64,000 nt of DNA from SAR202 cluster bacterium (GCA_016872355.1 VGZY01000006.1:19055-83054); one strand, 5' to 3'; counted from the stretch's first letter, positions 1 to 9,194 are shown. Program-made: numbers and translations. The notes: generated from the sequence alone by a model not told the origin.

Positions 1-2
1 TA

Positions 3-956
3 CAGGAAATTGAAGACATGATGTCGGACTTCCACGCCGGTATGGCGGAGCGCCTTGGCGGCGCGGACCCCAATATCGACGCGGACCACATCGAAGCGGC
101 GCTCAATGTGCACGGCGAGATTATCCTCAGGATGGTCGGCGCCCACCTGCGCATGGACAAGGACGCTGCGACTGAGGCAACAATGCATGCCGCCATGCAG
201 GTCCCGGCCGTAGCGGCGCGGCTCGCGGCGGCGATTGCGGCAACGGAGCCGGTCCGGGTCAAAGTAGTCACCGATCTGCTCTACACCGTTGACCTGTGGA
301 ACATGCGCAACGCCGAGGCCTTCACGGAGAGGTTCACGGAGCAGGCATTCGAGGAAGAGTTCGGCACTGCGGAAGACCTGCAGATGTTTATCGGCGACCC
401 GCCGATCGTGTTCGTCATGGCTGAGGACCTCACGGTGACGAGCACAACGGCAGGCATCGATCTTACGCTCGCATTCGGCAACAGCGTCCAGCTTACCCGC
501 GAGTCGCTGTTGCTCGAGGACGGTGTATGGAAGTTTAACGGTAGTGAGGATATGCCGGCCCCTGTTCCGGCAGGCGTTACGCCACTGAACGTGGAAATTG
601 GAGAATTCTACTTCTCCTTCTCCGACGCCGGGGCCCAGCGCGGGCCGGTGGCCTTCCGGGCGCGGAACCCGGGGCTCCAGCCGCACGAGCTGGTGCTCGT
701 GAAGCTGTCGGACGATGCGCCAGCGCTGCTGGAGCTTGTACAGTCGGACGAAGAGCCGCCGGCGGAACAGGTGCAGTTCCTTGGCTTCACCTTCGCAATG
801 CCTGGCGAGGAAGGAAGCATGGTGTTCCTGAACTCGCTGGAGGCGGCACGGTACGGCATGGTCTGCTTCATTTCGGACCAGAACGATCCGAACGGCACGC
901 CTCACGCTCTCAAGGGCATGATCGCAGAGTTTGAGGTGACCGACGATAGCCAGTAG
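3..956 (+). CDS. cupredoxin-like domain protein, 5'-partial
   Basis: The reading frame is open to the window edge; ATGs at 18 and 21 lack a clear ribosome site and no signal peptide follows them, so the true start probably lies upstream. The first 190 or so residues (counted from the ATG at 18) are helical and unrecognised, with a small alpha+beta segment around residues 80-175. The last 115 residues resemble a cupredoxin: His223, then Cys283, His296 and Met301 in the order of type-1 copper ligands, although the Cys-His loop is much longer than in plastocyanin. Copper binding is therefore inferred, not shown. The gene is followed by a strong hairpin terminator. Confidence 0.6.
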   Translation, partial: QEIEDMMSDFHAGMAERLGGADPNIDADHIEAALNVHGEIILRMVGAHLRMDKDAATEATMHAAMQVPAVAARLAAAIAATEPVRVKVVTDLLYTVDLWNMRNAEAFTERFTEQAFEEEFGTAEDLQMFIGDPPIVFVMAEDLTVTSTTAGIDLTLAFGNSVQLTRESLLLEDGVWKFNGSEDMPAPVPAGVTPLNVEIGEFYFSFSDAGAQRGPVAFRARNPGLQPHELVLVKLSDDAPALLELVQSDEEPPAEQVQFLGFTFAMPGEEGSMVFLNSLEAARYGMVCFISDQNDPNGTPHALKGMIAEFEVTDDSQ

Positions 957-984
957 GCCTGAAGGCCACTGACGTGGGATTAGA

Positions 985-1020
985 CAGGAGGGCGTCCCGG
1001 TACATCGGGGCGCCTTCCTG
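985..1020 (+). terminator. intrinsic terminator after the cupredoxin-like gene
   Basis: A long stem with a GGCGTCCCG arm and a CGGGGCGCC arm (one G-U wobble), extended outward by CAGGAG and TTCCTG, is followed by CTTTAT. It lies 29 bp after the stop codon at 956. Confidence 0.7.
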
Positions 1021-1022
1021 CT

Positions 1023-1214
1023 TTATAGCAAGTTCTGAAGCATGAGCCAGATTATCACGCCCGCCAGTATGGCCAGCGGCACGCCAACGAAGAGGCCGAC
1101 GCATCCCGCGCACCCGCCCTGCACCGCGCAATTGACCTGGTTGTTTCGACGCTCCGCCTTGTTTTCCGGTGTGTGGTGGTGGCCGTTTTTCGACTGGTCC
1201 CGAATTGGCAGCAT
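1023..1214 (-). CDS. small membrane protein, hypothetical
   Basis: A reading frame of about 63 residues from the ATG at 1214. A polar, His/Lys-rich N-terminus is followed by a short Cys-containing stretch (three Cys within eight residues) and a C-terminal hydrophobic helix of about 22 residues that ends at the stop codon. That layout resembles a tail-anchored small membrane protein. Only a weak GAGAG ribosome site precedes the ATG. It points towards the upstream gene and lies between two terminators. No family is recognised, and the frame could be fortuitous. Confidence 0.4.
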   Translation of the reverse strand: MLPIRDQSKNGHHHTPENKAERRNNQVNCAVQGGCAGCVGLFVGVPLAILAGVIIWLMLQNLL

Positions 1215-1296
1215 GGTCTCTCGCGCAGCTTGGTCTGGAAATCGACTGCTTTGAATGATAACACCGGCCCCGTCACTGCCGGTACTCCACTGGCGA

Positions 1297-1344
1297 CAGT
1301 AAGACAACGGCGGCCAAGAAGAAGAGGCCGCCGTTGTCTTACTG
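1297..1344 (-). terminator. perfect 19-bp hairpin after the alpha-2-macroglobulin gene
   Basis: Perfect inverted repeat with arms at 1297-1315 and 1326-1344 and a 10-nt purine loop, 17 bp beyond the alpha-2-macroglobulin stop codon on the minus strand. The very long perfect stem is typical of a strong intrinsic terminator. Confidence 0.75.
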
Positions 1345-1361
1345 CTTCAGGGACGCGGGGC

Positions 1362-4300
1362 CTACTGGCCCACTGTTATCGCGCCGCCCAGGGACTCGCC
1401 CTTCCATTCGGGCTTGTAGTAGGAGTAAGCCTGAGAGGCGACCTCCTTGGCCCGCACCGGGTACAGAGCGCGCGATTTGAACTGCAGAGCCACGGTCTCG
1501 CCCGGCTTCATGTCCTCAATATAGAAGATCACCTTGCGGCCCGCGATGTCGTACCGCTTTATGTTGGCCCTTGAGGCCACCAGCGCCTCGATTGTGTCCC
1601 GCTCAGGGGCGAAGCCCGTGGGGACGGATACATCAAGCACTACCATGCCCGCCTGGACAGGCTGGGGCGGCGTGAACCTGATGCTGGCGGAGACCGTGAT
1701 CAGGTCGTCCACCTGCACGCCGGCCGAGCTGTAGGTGACCTTGATATCGAATATCTTGTTCTCGGGGTTGGCCGCCTGCGGCATGTTGTAGCGCAGGACG
1801 GACTGGACGACCACGTCGCCCTTGCCGCTGGACTTCACAGACAGCTTGCCGCCGATGGGCACTTGCACCATCTGGAGCACGTCAGCGTTCTCCGCCGTTA
1901 CGCGCACTACCTTGCTCCACGATCCGCTCGTCAGCGTGACGGTCATGTCTACATCACTCTTCGCGTCGGTTGCATAGTTGATCAGCGCCTGCAGGCTCAC
2001 TACCGTGTCCTGAGTGGAGCCGAAGCCGCCGAACGCGTTGCGCTGCGACGTGAGCCACTTCGCGACGCGGCCGGAGGTGAGCCGGTCGCCGCGCTCGACG
2101 AGCGCCAGCATTGCGTAGCCTGTCGTCTCGATGGACGCCGCGCGGTCCGGCCTCAGATAACCGCCGTCGATCGGGCGGGCCGGGCCGCCGGGCAGGGGCT
2201 GCGGCTCCAGGGGCATTATCTGCTCGCCCCAGAACAGGCCGCCGTTCTCGTCCTCCTTCGCCATGCCCATCAGCTTCTTGTGCGCTTCGTCCGCCCTCGC
2301 GCTGTTGCCGAGATCCAGCGCGTAGCTGACGATCGCCATCGTGTACGCGTCGTCGATGGAAGCGACCTTGCCCTCCAGGAACCTGACCGCCCTGTTCGCC
2401 GCGCTCGTCTCGCCCGCCTCCATGAGAGCTATGGCGACGTACGCCGTAAGGGCGTCGTTGCCCTGCAGGCCGCCGAGGAGCTCCTGGTGGTGCAGGAAGC
2501 CAACGGGCTCGAAAGAGCCGTCCGACCGCTGGTGGCTGACGATCCAGGCCGCGGCTGAGCTCAGCACGTCCTGGTCTATGTACATGATGTTCTTCGCCTG
2601 TGCGAACGTCTTCAGGACGAACGCCGTGAGCCACAGGCTGCCCTCTTCGTCGCTCTCGCCGAAGGCGGAGAACGCGCCGTCGCTATGCCTGTATGTCAGC
2701 TCGCGCTGGTAGCCGGTCGTCATCAGGTGCTCGGCCTTCGCCATCACCTCGGGCTTGAGCTGGCCGGTCTGCTTCAGGTAGTTGGCAATAAACACGTTCG
2801 GAGCAAAGAGGATCATATTCTGCTCGCCGCAGCCGTACGGCATCTGCAGCAGGCTCTCAAGGCCCTCGATCGTCTGAGTCAGGTAGCTGCCGGTGATCGC
2901 GACGTAGGCGCGGCCGGAGCCGTCCACGGCGATCGTGGGCACCGCAAGGTCAATCTCGTGGCTGTGCCCGTCCGAGACGATGTGGTTTTCAACCGCCTCG
3001 CGCTGCACGCCCTCGGGCTCGATAAGCAGCTCCTTGATCACTGCGTCCGCCGCCTGCGAGCTGCGCGCTACCACCTTGATCCCGTTGTTGCCAAGCTTTG
3101 TGGGCCTGATCTTGAACTCAACGCCGCCGATGTCGTTCGGGCCCACCTTTGCCGACTTCTGCGGGCTGTCCAGCAGCTCGAACCAGTCGGCGCTCTCGAC
3201 GTCGACGAAGATCTCCTGCTGCGTTTCCAGGTAGTTGTAGAGGGCAATCTTGACGGGGAACTCCTCGCCGCGAATGGCGGAGTAGGGGAGATCCACCTGC
3301 AGGAAGAACGGCTGGAAGACCCTGAGCTCGCTCTCCGCCACGCCAAAGCCGTGCTCCTTCGAAATACCTACGGCCCGCAGCTTCCACGTCGTGATGCTAT
3401 CGGGGGCTTCCACCGGCACGGTCGACAGGCCGTTGACGCTGGTCAGGGTGTCCATCCAGATCCAGGTCTCGGGGAAGAACTGGCGGACCCGCTGCACTTC
3501 GGCCAGGCCCACGCCGGCGCTGGAGTTCGATGTCGGGGCCTGAGGAGCTGCGGCGGCCATGGGCTGGGCCATGCCGTCCCTGCGGACCGCGCCGTCGGCC
3601 ATCGCCACAGCCGCGAATATACCGCCCTGGCTCTGCTCGCCCTTCGGGACGGTCTTGTTCGTCAGTACCACCACGCCCGCGTCCTTGAAGGTCTCCTTCG
3701 CGCCGCGCGTGACGTAGCCGCCCCAGCGCACGTCGTGCAGCTCTGCCTGCGGCTTCATGTACAGCCGCTCGAGCTCCGCGAAGACCTGCTGCAGGTTCAG
3801 CCGGTTCTCTGCAAGGATGAACACGGATTTGTCCACTATGGCGAGGCCGACCTTTGCCTGGCCCTGCGCCTGCACGTTGATATCCAGCTTCTCGCCGGGG
3901 GTGACCTGGTCCTTTGAGAATGCCACGCTCAGATCGTGCGTGTAGTCCGCCTGGACGCTGAACGGGAGGTAATCGGCGGCGACCTCGTTATTCGCCAGAA
4001 TCTGGTAGACGAGTATCCGCGACGCCGGGGCCATGAGAGGGCCGGCCGTGAAGCGTATGTCCGCCGTGAACGATACGTCCGAGTAGATCACCGAGCCGCG
4101 CGAGACGATCTCGTAGTAGAAGTTCCTCGCCTGGCTGGTGGAGTGGACGCGGAAATGGACGGCGTCGCCCACCTTGATGTCGCCCTCGGTGACCTGCTCA
4201 AGGTGAATGAAGTTGCCCGAGGGAGAGAACCCGGAATTGACGCTAAGGGATGTAGAAGCCTGGTCGGCCTCGGCCTGCACGGTCATCGATACCGCGCCGG

Positions 4301-5618
4301 ACGGCGGCGTCACTTCGAATATCGCCTTGCCGCCCTTCGTGCTCACATTGACCGTCTTGTTATTTATCTGGTCGTAGTTCTTGCCCATGAAGTAGTAGGT
4401 CACCTTCACGGTCTTGTCCAGCGGCTGGCCGTCCGGCGTCTCGGTGATCGCCAGGAACCCCAGGGGCAGCCCGGGCTTGAAAACGCCGCTCTCAGGAATG
4501 ATCTTGACGTTAAGCGGAGTGGAGGCGACGGTCAGCAGCTTCGTCGTCTTCTCCTCATAACCCGTGCTCATCTCGCGGACGATGCACTCCAGGCTGACGT
4601 TGCCCATGCCCTCCGCCTCCGGCACGCCGGCGACGAACTGCACGGCGGGCAGGGTGAAGTCCACCTCTCCGTCGATCGGCAGCGAGAGAGTGGCGTACTG
4701 CTCCCACTGTCCGACGTAGCGGGAGGCGAGGATCTCCACCTCGCCCTTGACCGGCTTCCCGAACGTGTACGTTGAGGAGACCTTACCCTTGATCTGCTCG
4801 CTGGCCAGGACCCATTCCTTCTGGGTCTCGGCTACAACTTCGTACTTGGGCAGGACGTACTCTTCAACCTTAACGTCAAGCTGGCTCGTCTTGTCGCCGG
4901 CCCTGGCCGTTATCTTCCACACGCCCAGGTTGGGCTCCGTGGAGAGCGGCAGGTCGAGCGTCGCCATGCCATACTCGTCGGTGGCGATGTCCTTCTTGAA
5001 GACCTTGGTGCCCTTGGCGTCCTGGACCTCAACCGTCAGGTCGATGGGCCACGGCTTTAGCTCGGTGTCGAGCGTCAGCACGCGGATGTGTATAGTCTGC
5101 CCCGGTTTGTAGATCGGCTTGTCCGTCTCGACAAACATCAGCGTCCCGTCCTGGATCTGGAGGGTCGCCTTGTTGCTGAATCCCGGTCCGGAGACCTGGA
5201 GGTCGTAATTGCCCGGCGCCAGCTTCGGCACGCTAAGGGGCACGCTGGCTGCGCCGGTGATGGTTGCCTTCGATTCGACGAGGGTGATGTTATCCTTGAT
5301 CAGCGCCACGCGGACGTCGCCCGCCGCAGGTGTGTTCCCCGCGAAGAGCGACATCGAAATGTTCTCAGTGTGGCCGGCCCTCAGCGCTGCCGGAACAACG
5401 GCCATGTAGCTGTCCGGCGGCCTGTTGGAGACCGGGATCGGCACGCGCGTCGCCGTTGGAACGGCAGGCGTCGGGGTCCGAACGGTCCCCGCCGCAGGGG
5501 TGGAAGTGGGCGACTGGGGAGTCGGCGTGGGATTCTTGTCCCTGCTGCATGCGGCCATACTCGCGACGAGCATCACAAGCAGCGTTACGAGGCCAAGCAT
5601 CCTGGTCCGGGATAACAT
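1362..5618 (-). CDS. alpha-2-macroglobulin family lipoprotein with thioester
   Basis: Protein of 1418 residues. The ATG at 5618 has a GGAGGT ribosome site 8 nt upstream and starts a lipoprotein signal peptide with the acylated Cys at residue 24, followed by a Pro/Thr-rich linker. The macroglobulin (MG) domains come next, including the conserved stretch FFPETWIWMDTL. The thioester motif PYGCGEQN is intact (Cys930). It is followed by the alpha/alpha thioester domain and a C-terminal receptor-binding-like beta-sandwich. The family traps proteases by covalent attachment through the thioester; bacterial members are envelope proteins thought to guard against foreign proteases. The thioester surroundings closely resemble those of animal alpha-2-macroglobulins, and no pbpC-type partner is adjacent. 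The repeat element upstream points away from this gene. Confidence 0.95.
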   Translation of the reverse strand: MLSRTRMLGLVTLLVMLVASMAACSRDKNPTPTPQSPTSTPAAGTVRTPTPAVPTATRVPIPVSNRPPDSYMAVVPAALRAGHTENISMSLFAGNTPAAGDVRVALIKDNITLVESKATITGAASVPLSVPKLAPGNYDLQVSGPGFSNKATLQIQDGTLMFVETDKPIYKPGQTIHIRVLTLDTELKPWPIDLTVEVQDAKGTKVFKKDIATDEYGMATLDLPLSTEPNLGVWKITARAGDKTSQLDVKVEEYVLPKYEVVAETQKEWVLASEQIKGKVSSTYTFGKPVKGEVEILASRYVGQWEQYATLSLPIDGEVDFTLPAVQFVAGVPEAEGMGNVSLECIVREMSTGYEEKTTKLLTVASTPLNVKIIPESGVFKPGLPLGFLAITETPDGQPLDKTVKVTYYFMGKNYDQINNKTVNVSTKGGKAIFEVTPPSGAVSMTVQAEADQASTSLSVNSGFSPSGNFIHLEQVTEGDIKVGDAVHFRVHSTSQARNFYYEIVSRGSVIYSDVSFTADIRFTAGPLMAPASRILVYQILANNEVAADYLPFSVQADYTHDLSVAFSKDQVTPGEKLDINVQAQGQAKVGLAIVDKSVFILAENRLNLQQVFAELERLYMKPQAELHDVRWGGYVTRGAKETFKDAGVVVLTNKTVPKGEQSQGGIFAAVAMADGAVRRDGMAQPMAAAAPQAPTSNSSAGVGLAEVQRVRQFFPETWIWMDTLTSVNGLSTVPVEAPDSITTWKLRAVGISKEHGFGVAESELRVFQPFFLQVDLPYSAIRGEEFPVKIALYNYLETQQEIFVDVESADWFELLDSPQKSAKVGPNDIGGVEFKIRPTKLGNNGIKVVARSSQAADAVIKELLIEPEGVQREAVENHIVSDGHSHEIDLAVPTIAVDGSGRAYVAITGSYLTQTIEGLESLLQMPYGCGEQNMILFAPNVFIANYLKQTGQLKPEVMAKAEHLMTTGYQRELTYRHSDGAFSAFGESDEEGSLWLTAFVLKTFAQAKNIMYIDQDVLSSAAAWIVSHQRSDGSFEPVGFLHHQELLGGLQGNDALTAYVAIALMEAGETSAANRAVRFLEGKVASIDDAYTMAIVSYALDLGNSARADEAHKKLMGMAKEDENGGLFWGEQIMPLEPQPLPGGPARPIDGGYLRPDRAASIETTGYAMLALVERGDRLTSGRVAKWLTSQRNAFGGFGSTQDTVVSLQALINYATDAKSDVDMTVTLTSGSWSKVVRVTAENADVLQMVQVPIGGKLSVKSSGKGDVVVQSVLRYNMPQAANPENKIFDIKVTYSSAGVQVDDLITVSASIRFTPPQPVQAGMVVLDVSVPTGFAPERDTIEALVASRANIKRYDIAGRKVIFYIEDMKPGETVALQFKSRALYPVRAKEVASQAYSYYKPEWKGESLGGAITVGQ

Positions 5619-5760
5619 GTGTAGACCTCCGAAAAGGCAAGTCAGTTGTACTAGGCTAAAGTATAGACGCCTTTCATGCCCAAAATGTTTCACGCGTATT
5701 CATAAAGGGTTCGGGACAGATAGCACCTCGCTGGATTTTGGTGCAATGCCCCAGGGTCCT

Positions 5761-5937
5761 GGGAGTCCAGAGGGCGAAGCCCTTTGGCAGGGTACGGGAC
5801 GAAGCCCCAATGTCCTGGGAGTCCAGAGGGCGAAGCCCTTTGGTATGGTACGGGATGAAGTCCCGTGGATTTCTTTCTTGTTCCCCCTTCAGATCGAAGC
5901 GATTGAAGGGGGCCAGGGGGATGTCCGAGGACCTTCC
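5761..5937 (+). repeat. dispersed structured repeat, copy A
   Basis: Two half-units beginning GGGAGTCCAGAGGGCGAAGC (5761 and 5817, 56 nt apart) are followed by a hairpin ACGGGA/TCCCGT (5850-5855 with 5861-5866), a pyrimidine tract, a second hairpin CCCCCTTCA/TGAAGGGGG (5883-5891 with 5904-5912), and the end motif GTCCGAGGACCTTCC (5923-5937). Related copies lie at 18752-18923 (minus) and 62245-62415 (plus). Both hairpin stems differ in sequence from the other copies but keep pairing. The element is 126 bp upstream of the EamA gene, in the same orientation. Open frames through it are repeat translations, not genes. Confidence 0.85.
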
Positions 5938-6062
5938 ACAAGGGCAAGCTCTTCCCGCAGCGGGCGAGCTCTCTCAAGGGCACACTCCCACGTTGACGTA
6001 GCCGATAGCGCATCATAGAGTTGGTGCGGAAGCTCTTACGCAACTTAACGAGGCCTTAACGA

Positions 6063-6479
6063 ATGAATTACCTTGCCTGGGCCGTGATCGCGATGGTCAG
6101 CTACGGTATCACGGCCGTTCTCCTCAAAATTGCCTTCCGGCAGTACCCTCCGGAAGTCTCCGTGGTGATAGCCAACACCATGCTGGTTGTGGCGGCAGTA
6201 ATCGCCGTTATTTACCGGGGCCAAGGCATTGCGTCGTACTTCGGGTGGAGCTGGGCAACCGTTGCGCTGGTCGTCGCCGGCATTACTCTGAGCATCAGCA
6301 TCATCAGCTTCTACACGGCGCTACATCGCGGCCCGGCCTCCACCGTGGTCCCCATCTTCGCGCTGAATTTCGCGGTGGCAAGCGTCCTCGGAGTGCTGCT
6401 GCTTGGCGAGGAGATAAAGCTCACGAAGATCGCCGGCTTCGCGATGGCCGTCGGCGCGGTGTTCCTGCTGACCAGGTAA
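6063..6479 (+). CDS. EamA-family membrane transporter (single-domain)
   Basis: Protein of 138 residues with four predicted transmembrane helices, equal to one EamA (DMT superfamily) repeat. Typical features are an N-terminal helix containing WAVIAMVSYGITAVLLKIA, a helix preceded by YTALHRGPASTVVPI, and the C-terminal LGEEIKLTKIAGFAMAVGAV. Single-repeat members must dimerise to form a pore. The substrate is unknown; small metabolite or drug export is the usual role. The dispersed structured repeat lies just upstream in the same orientation. The GHL10-like gene starts 29 bp downstream, so they may be co-transcribed. Confidence 0.85.
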   Translation: MNYLAWAVIAMVSYGITAVLLKIAFRQYPPEVSVVIANTMLVVAAVIAVIYRGQGIASYFGWSWATVALVVAGITLSISIISFYTALHRGPASTVVPIFALNFAVASVLGVLLLGEEIKLTKIAGFAMAVGAVFLLTR

Positions 6480-6507
6480 ACGGGTCTTTAAGAAGCATGG
6501 AGTGAGA

Positions 6508-7992
6508 ATGAAACGACGACGGACTATCTACCATAACGACGCGCGCCACTACTACATGTGAGTCTTCGACTCGCCCATGAAGATGGAGGACGCCTGGCGG
6601 CGGGTCGATGAGGTTGCCAACACTGCCGTCGATACATTCAGCTATTGCGTGGAGCGCGGCGACGGCATCTTCTACCCATCGAAGGTCGGCATGCGCTTCG
6701 GCGATGATAAGCGGCCGTTCAAGTCCGCAATCACATGGCACGCTTGGCAGAGCATGCAGAGCCTGATGGACAGGGGGCTGGACCCTCTGACCGTGCTGAT
6801 TGAGCGCGCCCACGAGAAGGGGATGGACTTCTGGGCGGACCTTCGCCTTCAGAGCTTCGGCGGCATGAAGCCCGCCTTCAAGCTCTCCAACGGCGGCAGG
6901 GGCATGGCGCACCCGGAGGTCCGCTCGCACCACCTGGACGTTATCCGGGAGCTTGCCGCCGACTACGTCGTGGACGGCGTTGAGCTGGACTTTTCGGCGG
7001 CGTTCGGCCAGAGCCCATACTTTCTGCGCCCGGAGGACATCCGGTCGTACACACCGGTCATAACGGGGTGGGTCGCGGAGGCAGCGAAAATTGTGCGCAC
7101 CCGGCCCAGCCTGTCGGCCACCATCGGCGCGCGTGTCTTCCCCACGGAGGAGATGAACCTCGCCCAGGGGCTGGACGTCCGCACGTGGTTGAAGGAAGGC
7201 CTTCTGGACTTCGTTATTCCGGTTATGTACGGGTACAACAACCTGGACCCGGATATGCCTATCGAGTGGCTGACGGAGCTTGGGGCGCAGCACGATGTCG
7301 CCGTGTACGGGATGCTGCAACCGTACATGCGCGACGAAAGCACAGTGCCGGACGACCGCACGTACCTGAGGCGCATCCATGCCACTCCCGAGATGTTCCG
7401 CGCGGCAGCGGCCAACTTCTGGGCAAAGGGGGTAGACGGCCTCTACACCTGGTTCCTGAAGTGGCCCTTCGGCGACGCCGAGCATCGCATCCTTACGGAG
7501 ATAGGCGACCCCGACACGATCAAGGAGCGGTCCAAGCGGTACGTGGTCCGCCGGCGGTCCAAGGACGCAGCCGAGCTGGGATACAGCGCCTTCCTGCCGC
7601 TCGCCATCCCTGAGGCCAACCCTGGTCACGCCTACCCCATCCCCTTCCACGTGGCGGACGATATCCGTGGGCGGGCGGACCGCATCAGGCAGATCAGACT
7701 GCGAATCAACATCAGTAACGTTGTGACGCAGGACCAGTTTACGATCAAGCTGAACGGAAAGTCGCCGGCGAAGGAGATCTGCCTGCGGGACTTCGGAAGG
7801 CTGGACGCGGCCCGCGACCAGTGGATTGAGTTCGTCCTTGTGGGCGTGCGGCCGGAGAAGGGGATGAACATGCTGGACATTTCACTCGATTCACGGCCAA
7901 AGGGGCTGGAGGGCGGGGTAGTGGTGGAGGAGGTGGAGCTGTACGTGGAGTACGGCCCTCACCCCTCCGGGCTGAACGTAGCGTCAGAATAG
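6508..7992 (+). CDS. GHL10-like TIM-barrel protein, interrupted by in-frame TGA at 6559-6561
   Basis: An ATG at 6508 with GGAG five bases upstream opens a frame that stops at codon 18 (TGA) and is otherwise open to 7992. The residues before the stop (YHNDARHYYM) align with the N-terminus of the paralogue at 12357-13925, so the N-terminus is genuine. The main part resembles a family-10-like glycosyl hydrolase barrel: DGVELDF near the second strand and RTWLKEGLLDFVIPVMYGY near the C-terminal strands. A beta-sandwich with an NG-containing strand follows. Substrate is unknown. Translation may restart at 6577 or 6583, the stop may be read through, or the gene may be newly inactivated. A terminator follows at 8002. 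Confidence 0.8.
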
Positions 7993-8001
7993 GCCAATAG
8001 A

Positions 8002-8027
8002 AAAGGCCCCGAGCGCTCGGGGCCTTT
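8002..8027. terminator. bidirectional hairpin terminator
   Basis: Perfect palindrome AAAGGCCCCGAG-CG-CTCGGGGCCTTT between two convergent genes, with A and T flanks that suit termination in both directions. Confidence 0.85.
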
Positions 8028-8049
8028 GTCATCCGGTCGGTCCGCGCGG

Positions 8050-8142
8050 CTACCAGCCCTTGCGACGGGTGCCGCACTTGGCGCAGAAGACGCTTCGCGT
8101 GGGCGGGTTCTCGTGTCCGCACTTCTCGCACTTCCAGGTCAT
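8050..8142 (-). CDS. 30-residue zinc-ribbon protein
   Basis: A tiny but convincing gene: ATG at 8142 preceded by AAGGAGGAG about 8 nt upstream, stop TAG at 8050. The product is 30 residues and contains two CxxC knuckles, KCEKCGHENPP and FCAKCGTRRKG, which make one complete four-cysteine zinc ribbon. Stand-alone ribbons of this size occur as small nucleic-acid-binding or protein-binding modules; no specific role can be assigned. It points towards the terminator at 8002-8027 and lies 98 bp downstream of the DapA-like gene on the same strand, so the two may share a transcript. Confidence 0.8.
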   Translation of the reverse strand: MTWKCEKCGHENPPTRSVFCAKCGTRRKGW

Positions 8143-8240
8143 GCTGCAGCTCCTCCTTGAAAATCGTATGTCTTGCAGGAATTCGCTTCCATTGCGTCGA
8201 ACTGTATTTTACTCCAAACATTTTGCGCGGGAAACTGGGT

Positions 8241-9194
8241 TTACCCTCGCCACATCAAGTCCTGGAACTTCTCCTCAACCACGCGGCGGAACTGCGCCAC
8301 GGTCTCCTTCGGGACGGGCAGGTAAGGCTTGCGCGTCACGTTCGACTCGATGAGAAACGGGGATGCTGCTGCCGTTGCCTTGCTCACGATGCCGTGGAGG
8401 TTGCCTGACCCGGCCAGCATCTTCTTGGCCTCCATGAAGGCGTACATCCGCTGCTGCTTCTGGATAGCAGCGTTCCAGCGCCTGTTCATCGCGTCGTCGT
8501 ACCAGTCGAGCATGAATTCAGGGTTGAAGTTGACGAACCACGAGTTGACGCCCTTCGCACCCAGCATCATGAACGGCGTCACCGTGCCCTCACCCGTGAG
8601 GTGGGCGATCTGAGGCGCGTATGTGACGACGTGCATAAACTCCCGTACGTCAGAGCTGGTGTTCTTGGAGCCGATTAGCTGCGGAACGAACTTTATCAGC
8701 TCCGCGTAGCCGTGTCCGTTCTGCGTGTTGTGCACGCGCGCCGTGTTGTGGTGCACCAGCCCGAAGTGCTCCGGCGTTGCCTTCTGGATATCCTGCCAGT
8801 ACGCGCGGTCGGACTCCGGCGTCATCGGCATAAAGAAAGGGCGCCCCACGTGGGTCCCGAGAATGCCCACGGACGCGGCATATTGTATGCGGTCGATTAT
8901 GCCCTGGGTGTTCACCCATGTCACGCCGACCATCGTCGGCACGCCGAGGCGGCCCGCCTCGTCCGCGAAGACCTTCACAATCTGCTTGAACTCATCCAGC
9001 TCTATCGCATAGAACTCACCGTCGGAGTCCGTGGTGTATATGCCGTGCACGCCCGCCGCGGCCAGGCGGCGAATGTTCTCCCGGAACTCCGCCTTGTCGA
9101 ACCGTCCGGACTCGTCCCACGGCGTGGCGATAGCCGCCCACACGCCGTGGAGGTTGTCCCGCGTTAGCCGTTTGCTCATTGGAATCGAAGCCAC
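8241..9194 (-). CDS. DapA / N-acetylneuraminate lyase superfamily protein
   Basis: A 317-residue class I aldolase-like TIM barrel. The best start is a GTG at 9194, seven bases after AGGAGG; an ATG at 9179 also fits. The N-terminus (HGVWAAIATPWDESGRFD) and GVHGIYTTDSDGEFYAI match the superfamily, which cleaves or forms 2-keto acids through a Schiff base. The candidate Schiff-base lysine lies in LIGSKNTSSD. The usual catalytic Tyr (YNxP motif) appears to be His (LVHHNTARV), so it is not a canonical dihydrodipicolinate synthase. The nearby D-aminoacylase and GHL10-like genes suggest catabolism. Substrate is unknown. Confidence 0.85.
   Translation of the reverse strand: MASIPMSKRLTRDNLHGVWAAIATPWDESGRFDKAEFRENIRRLAAAGVHGIYTTDSDGEFYAIELDEFKQIVKVFADEAGRLGVPTMVGVTWVNTQGIIDRIQYAASVGILGTHVGRPFFMPMTPESDRAYWQDIQKATPEHFGLVHHNTARVHNTQNGHGYAELIKFVPQLIGSKNTSSDVREFMHVVTYAPQIAHLTGEGTVTPFMMLGAKGVNSWFVNFNPEFMLDWYDDAMNRRWNAAIQKQQRMYAFMEAKKMLAGSGNLHGIVSKATAAASPFLIESNVTRKPYLPVPKETVAQFRRVVEEKFQDLMWRG

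Noticed and set aside
1863..3917. Long open frames opposite the alpha-2-macroglobulin gene
   Set aside because: They are antisense to a clearly coding frame in GC-rich DNA, and their peptides are Arg/Leu/Val-rich without motifs.
5690..6043. Open frame of 117 codons on the minus strand, with others like it at 18.8-19.1 and 62.2-62.4 kb
   Set aside because: These are translations of the dispersed repeat (recurrent GLRPLDS-type peptides), with no ribosome sites and no domain.
6508..6561. Selenocysteine at the TGA of the first GHL10-like gene
   Set aside because: No SECIS-like hairpin was recognised after the codon, no selenoprotein family is involved, and a paralogue is interrupted by TAG, which selenocysteine cannot explain.
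6421..7650. A 409-codon frame antisense to the first GHL10-like gene
   Set aside because: Shadow of a conserved sense-strand gene; no homologous motif, and a sense frame with paralogues explains the region.
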